From: Fluviibacter sp048859965
GTDB taxonomy: Bacteria > Pseudomonadota > Gammaproteobacteria > Burkholderiales > Rhodocyclaceae
Reading direction: 5' to 3'
Assembly: GCA_048859965.1 (NCBI GenBank)
Contig: JBLIZO010000092.1
Span: forward strand, 1-16,332
Length of the DNA: 16,332 nt
Each line of letters begins with the position of its first letter. Position 1 is the stretch's first letter. The position numbers and the translations under genes are program-made. Below, piece by piece: positions 15,407-16,332 of this stretch. The notes beneath the pieces were generated by a model. The model made no database searches. It was not told the origin of the DNA and saw only the letters and a program-made list of their open reading frames with translations.

Positions 15407-16311
15407 TCCGTCAACTGCTACGCATCTGTCTACTGGCACTCTGTCTCGGTATCGGCCTGCCCAGCCACACCCAGGCAAGCGTATCCGTCATCTATCAACC
15501 GCTGCGCACACACATGCACATCGACGAAGCCGCTTGGCGCCCACTGTTTGCCCGCTTGCGCGCTCAAGGCATCGACACCCTGGTTTTTCAATGGACCCAG
15601 CATGATGACGCCTTCAGCACCGGCGACGAAGCCGCCTGGCTGCAACGACGCGTTGCCGACGCCACAGCGGCTGACCTGAACCTTATCCTGGGCCTCAGCG
15701 CCGACAGCGATACTTTTCAACGCCTGCAGCAACCCGATGCCGTGTTGCCTGCCTACTTCCGCAAGATTCGCGAGAAGGACCGCGCACTCGTCCACCGATG
15801 GCAAGCACTCGTACCGCCCGAACGGCTCATCGGCTGGTATCTTACGCTTGAGATTGACGACAAGCGCTGGCGTACACCCACTGCCCAAGCGGCGCTGACA
15901 AACTACCTCCGGCATACCCGTAACGACATCGATGCCGTGCAGGTTATGCCACGCCCGCTCTACATCAGCAGTTTTTTCACAGGCCAGATGACCCCACCAC
16001 GTTATGCCCAGCTACTGGCCGAACTGCATGGTGCAACCGGCGTTCGCCTGTGGGTTCAGGATGGCCGCGGCACCGGTCTCCTGAACGCCATAGAGCGTCA
16101 AGCATATCTGAGTGCCCTCACTCAATGCCTGGCCCCGGTTATTCAGGGAATCATTTATGAAGCGTTTCGTCAGGTGCCACACCATACCGCCAGCGAATCC
16201 AGCTTCCGTGCAGTACCGCTGAGCGCAACCGAGCAGACGCGCTTGCTGAAAACACGGGCGCCTTGCAGGCTGGACACCGGGTTTTTCGGCTTGAATTATC
16301 TGGGCCTATAA
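15403..16311 (+). CDS. ybcH: YbcH-like periplasmic DUF4434 protein, putative glycoside hydrolase fold
   Basis: 302 residues starting at GTG 15403, which overlaps the nfrA stop (GTGA, 4 nt). The signal peptide has a hydrophobic core about 7-20 and ends near HTQA (22-25). The mature start SVSVIYQPLRTHMHIDEAAW and QGIDTLVFQWTQHDD (55-69) resemble the first strands of a TIM barrel, as in DUF4434 proteins. Acidic residues at strand ends that could be catalytic are Glu150 in GWYLTLEIDD (145-153), Asp220 in LWVQDG and Glu253 in IYEAF. In E. coli ybcH follows nfrB-nfrA in the same order, which supports the call more than sequence alone. The role is not known; trimming or modifying the exported polymer in the periplasm is inferred. 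The stop TAA is at 16309-16311, and only 21 bases of the window follow. Confidence 0.7.
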   Translation: MIRQLLRICLLALCLGIGLPSHTQASVSVIYQPLRTHMHIDEAAWRPLFARLRAQGIDTLVFQWTQHDDAFSTGDEAAWLQRRVADATAADLNLILGLSADSDTFQRLQQPDAVLPAYFRKIREKDRALVHRWQALVPPERLIGWYLTLEIDDKRWRTPTAQAALTNYLRHTRNDIDAVQVMPRPLYISSFFTGQMTPPRYAQLLAELHGATGVRLWVQDGRGTGLLNAIERQAYLSALTQCLAPVIQGIIYEAFRQVPHHTASESSFRAVPLSATEQTRLLKTRAPCRLDTGFFGLNYLGL

Positions 16312-16332
16312 CTGCTGAAAATAAAAAGGTCT

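Overview
The window looks like one end of an assembled contig from a Gram-negative proteobacterium. Signal peptides, an NfrA-type outer-membrane protein, NhaR, YbaL and NfrB all point that way. The protein style suggests Beta- or Gammaproteobacteria, Beta slightly preferred; this is a low-confidence guess with no rRNA or marker gene to test it. Coding density is high, most junctions in the right-hand part are 4-8 nt overlaps, and no tRNA, rRNA, IS element or CRISPR array is visible. The first 51 bases are not genomic: they align position by position with an Illumina i5 adapter (P5 tail, 8-nt index, read-1 primer).

Left block (52-3845, all minus strand; transcription order nhaR, gdhA, ybaL-like): a LysR-type regulator of the NhaR family, an NADP-type glutamate dehydrogenase, and a CPA2 cation/proton antiporter of the YbaL/Kef type, cut off at the contig end inside its RCK domain. 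This reads as an ion and osmotic homeostasis cluster: K+ glutamate is the main bacterial osmolyte pair, YbaL-type proteins are K+ antiporters, and NhaR responds to Na+.

Middle block (3846-9610, plus strand): a 279-bp intergenic region divergent from nhaR holds a dyad at the position of a LysR operator, mutually exclusive RNA hairpins and a very clear intrinsic terminator. Four overlapping genes follow: an orphan LivK-like periplasmic binding protein, a membrane GGDEF-EAL protein, an orphan PhnD-like periplasmic binding protein, and a membrane diguanylate cyclase. No ABC permease or ATPase is present. The layout suggests two ligand-sensing pairs that set c-di-GMP levels.

Right block (9580-16311): wecB (UDP-GlcNAc 2-epimerase, minus strand, with no normal start codon) lies divergent from nfrB-nfrA-ybcH. 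In E. coli the same gene set makes the c-di-GMP-dependent, ManNAc-based exopolysaccharide that serves as the phage N4 receptor. NfrB here has a GT2 synthase domain and an MshEN c-di-GMP-binding domain, plus a possible second, half-degenerate one. The proposed unit is therefore: periplasmic ligand, binding protein, c-di-GMP enzyme, MshEN of NfrB, polymerisation of WecB-supplied UDP-ManNAc, export through NfrA with YbcH as periplasmic trimming or modifying partner. Packing two sensor/c-di-GMP-enzyme pairs beside the synthase is the most interesting feature of the window.
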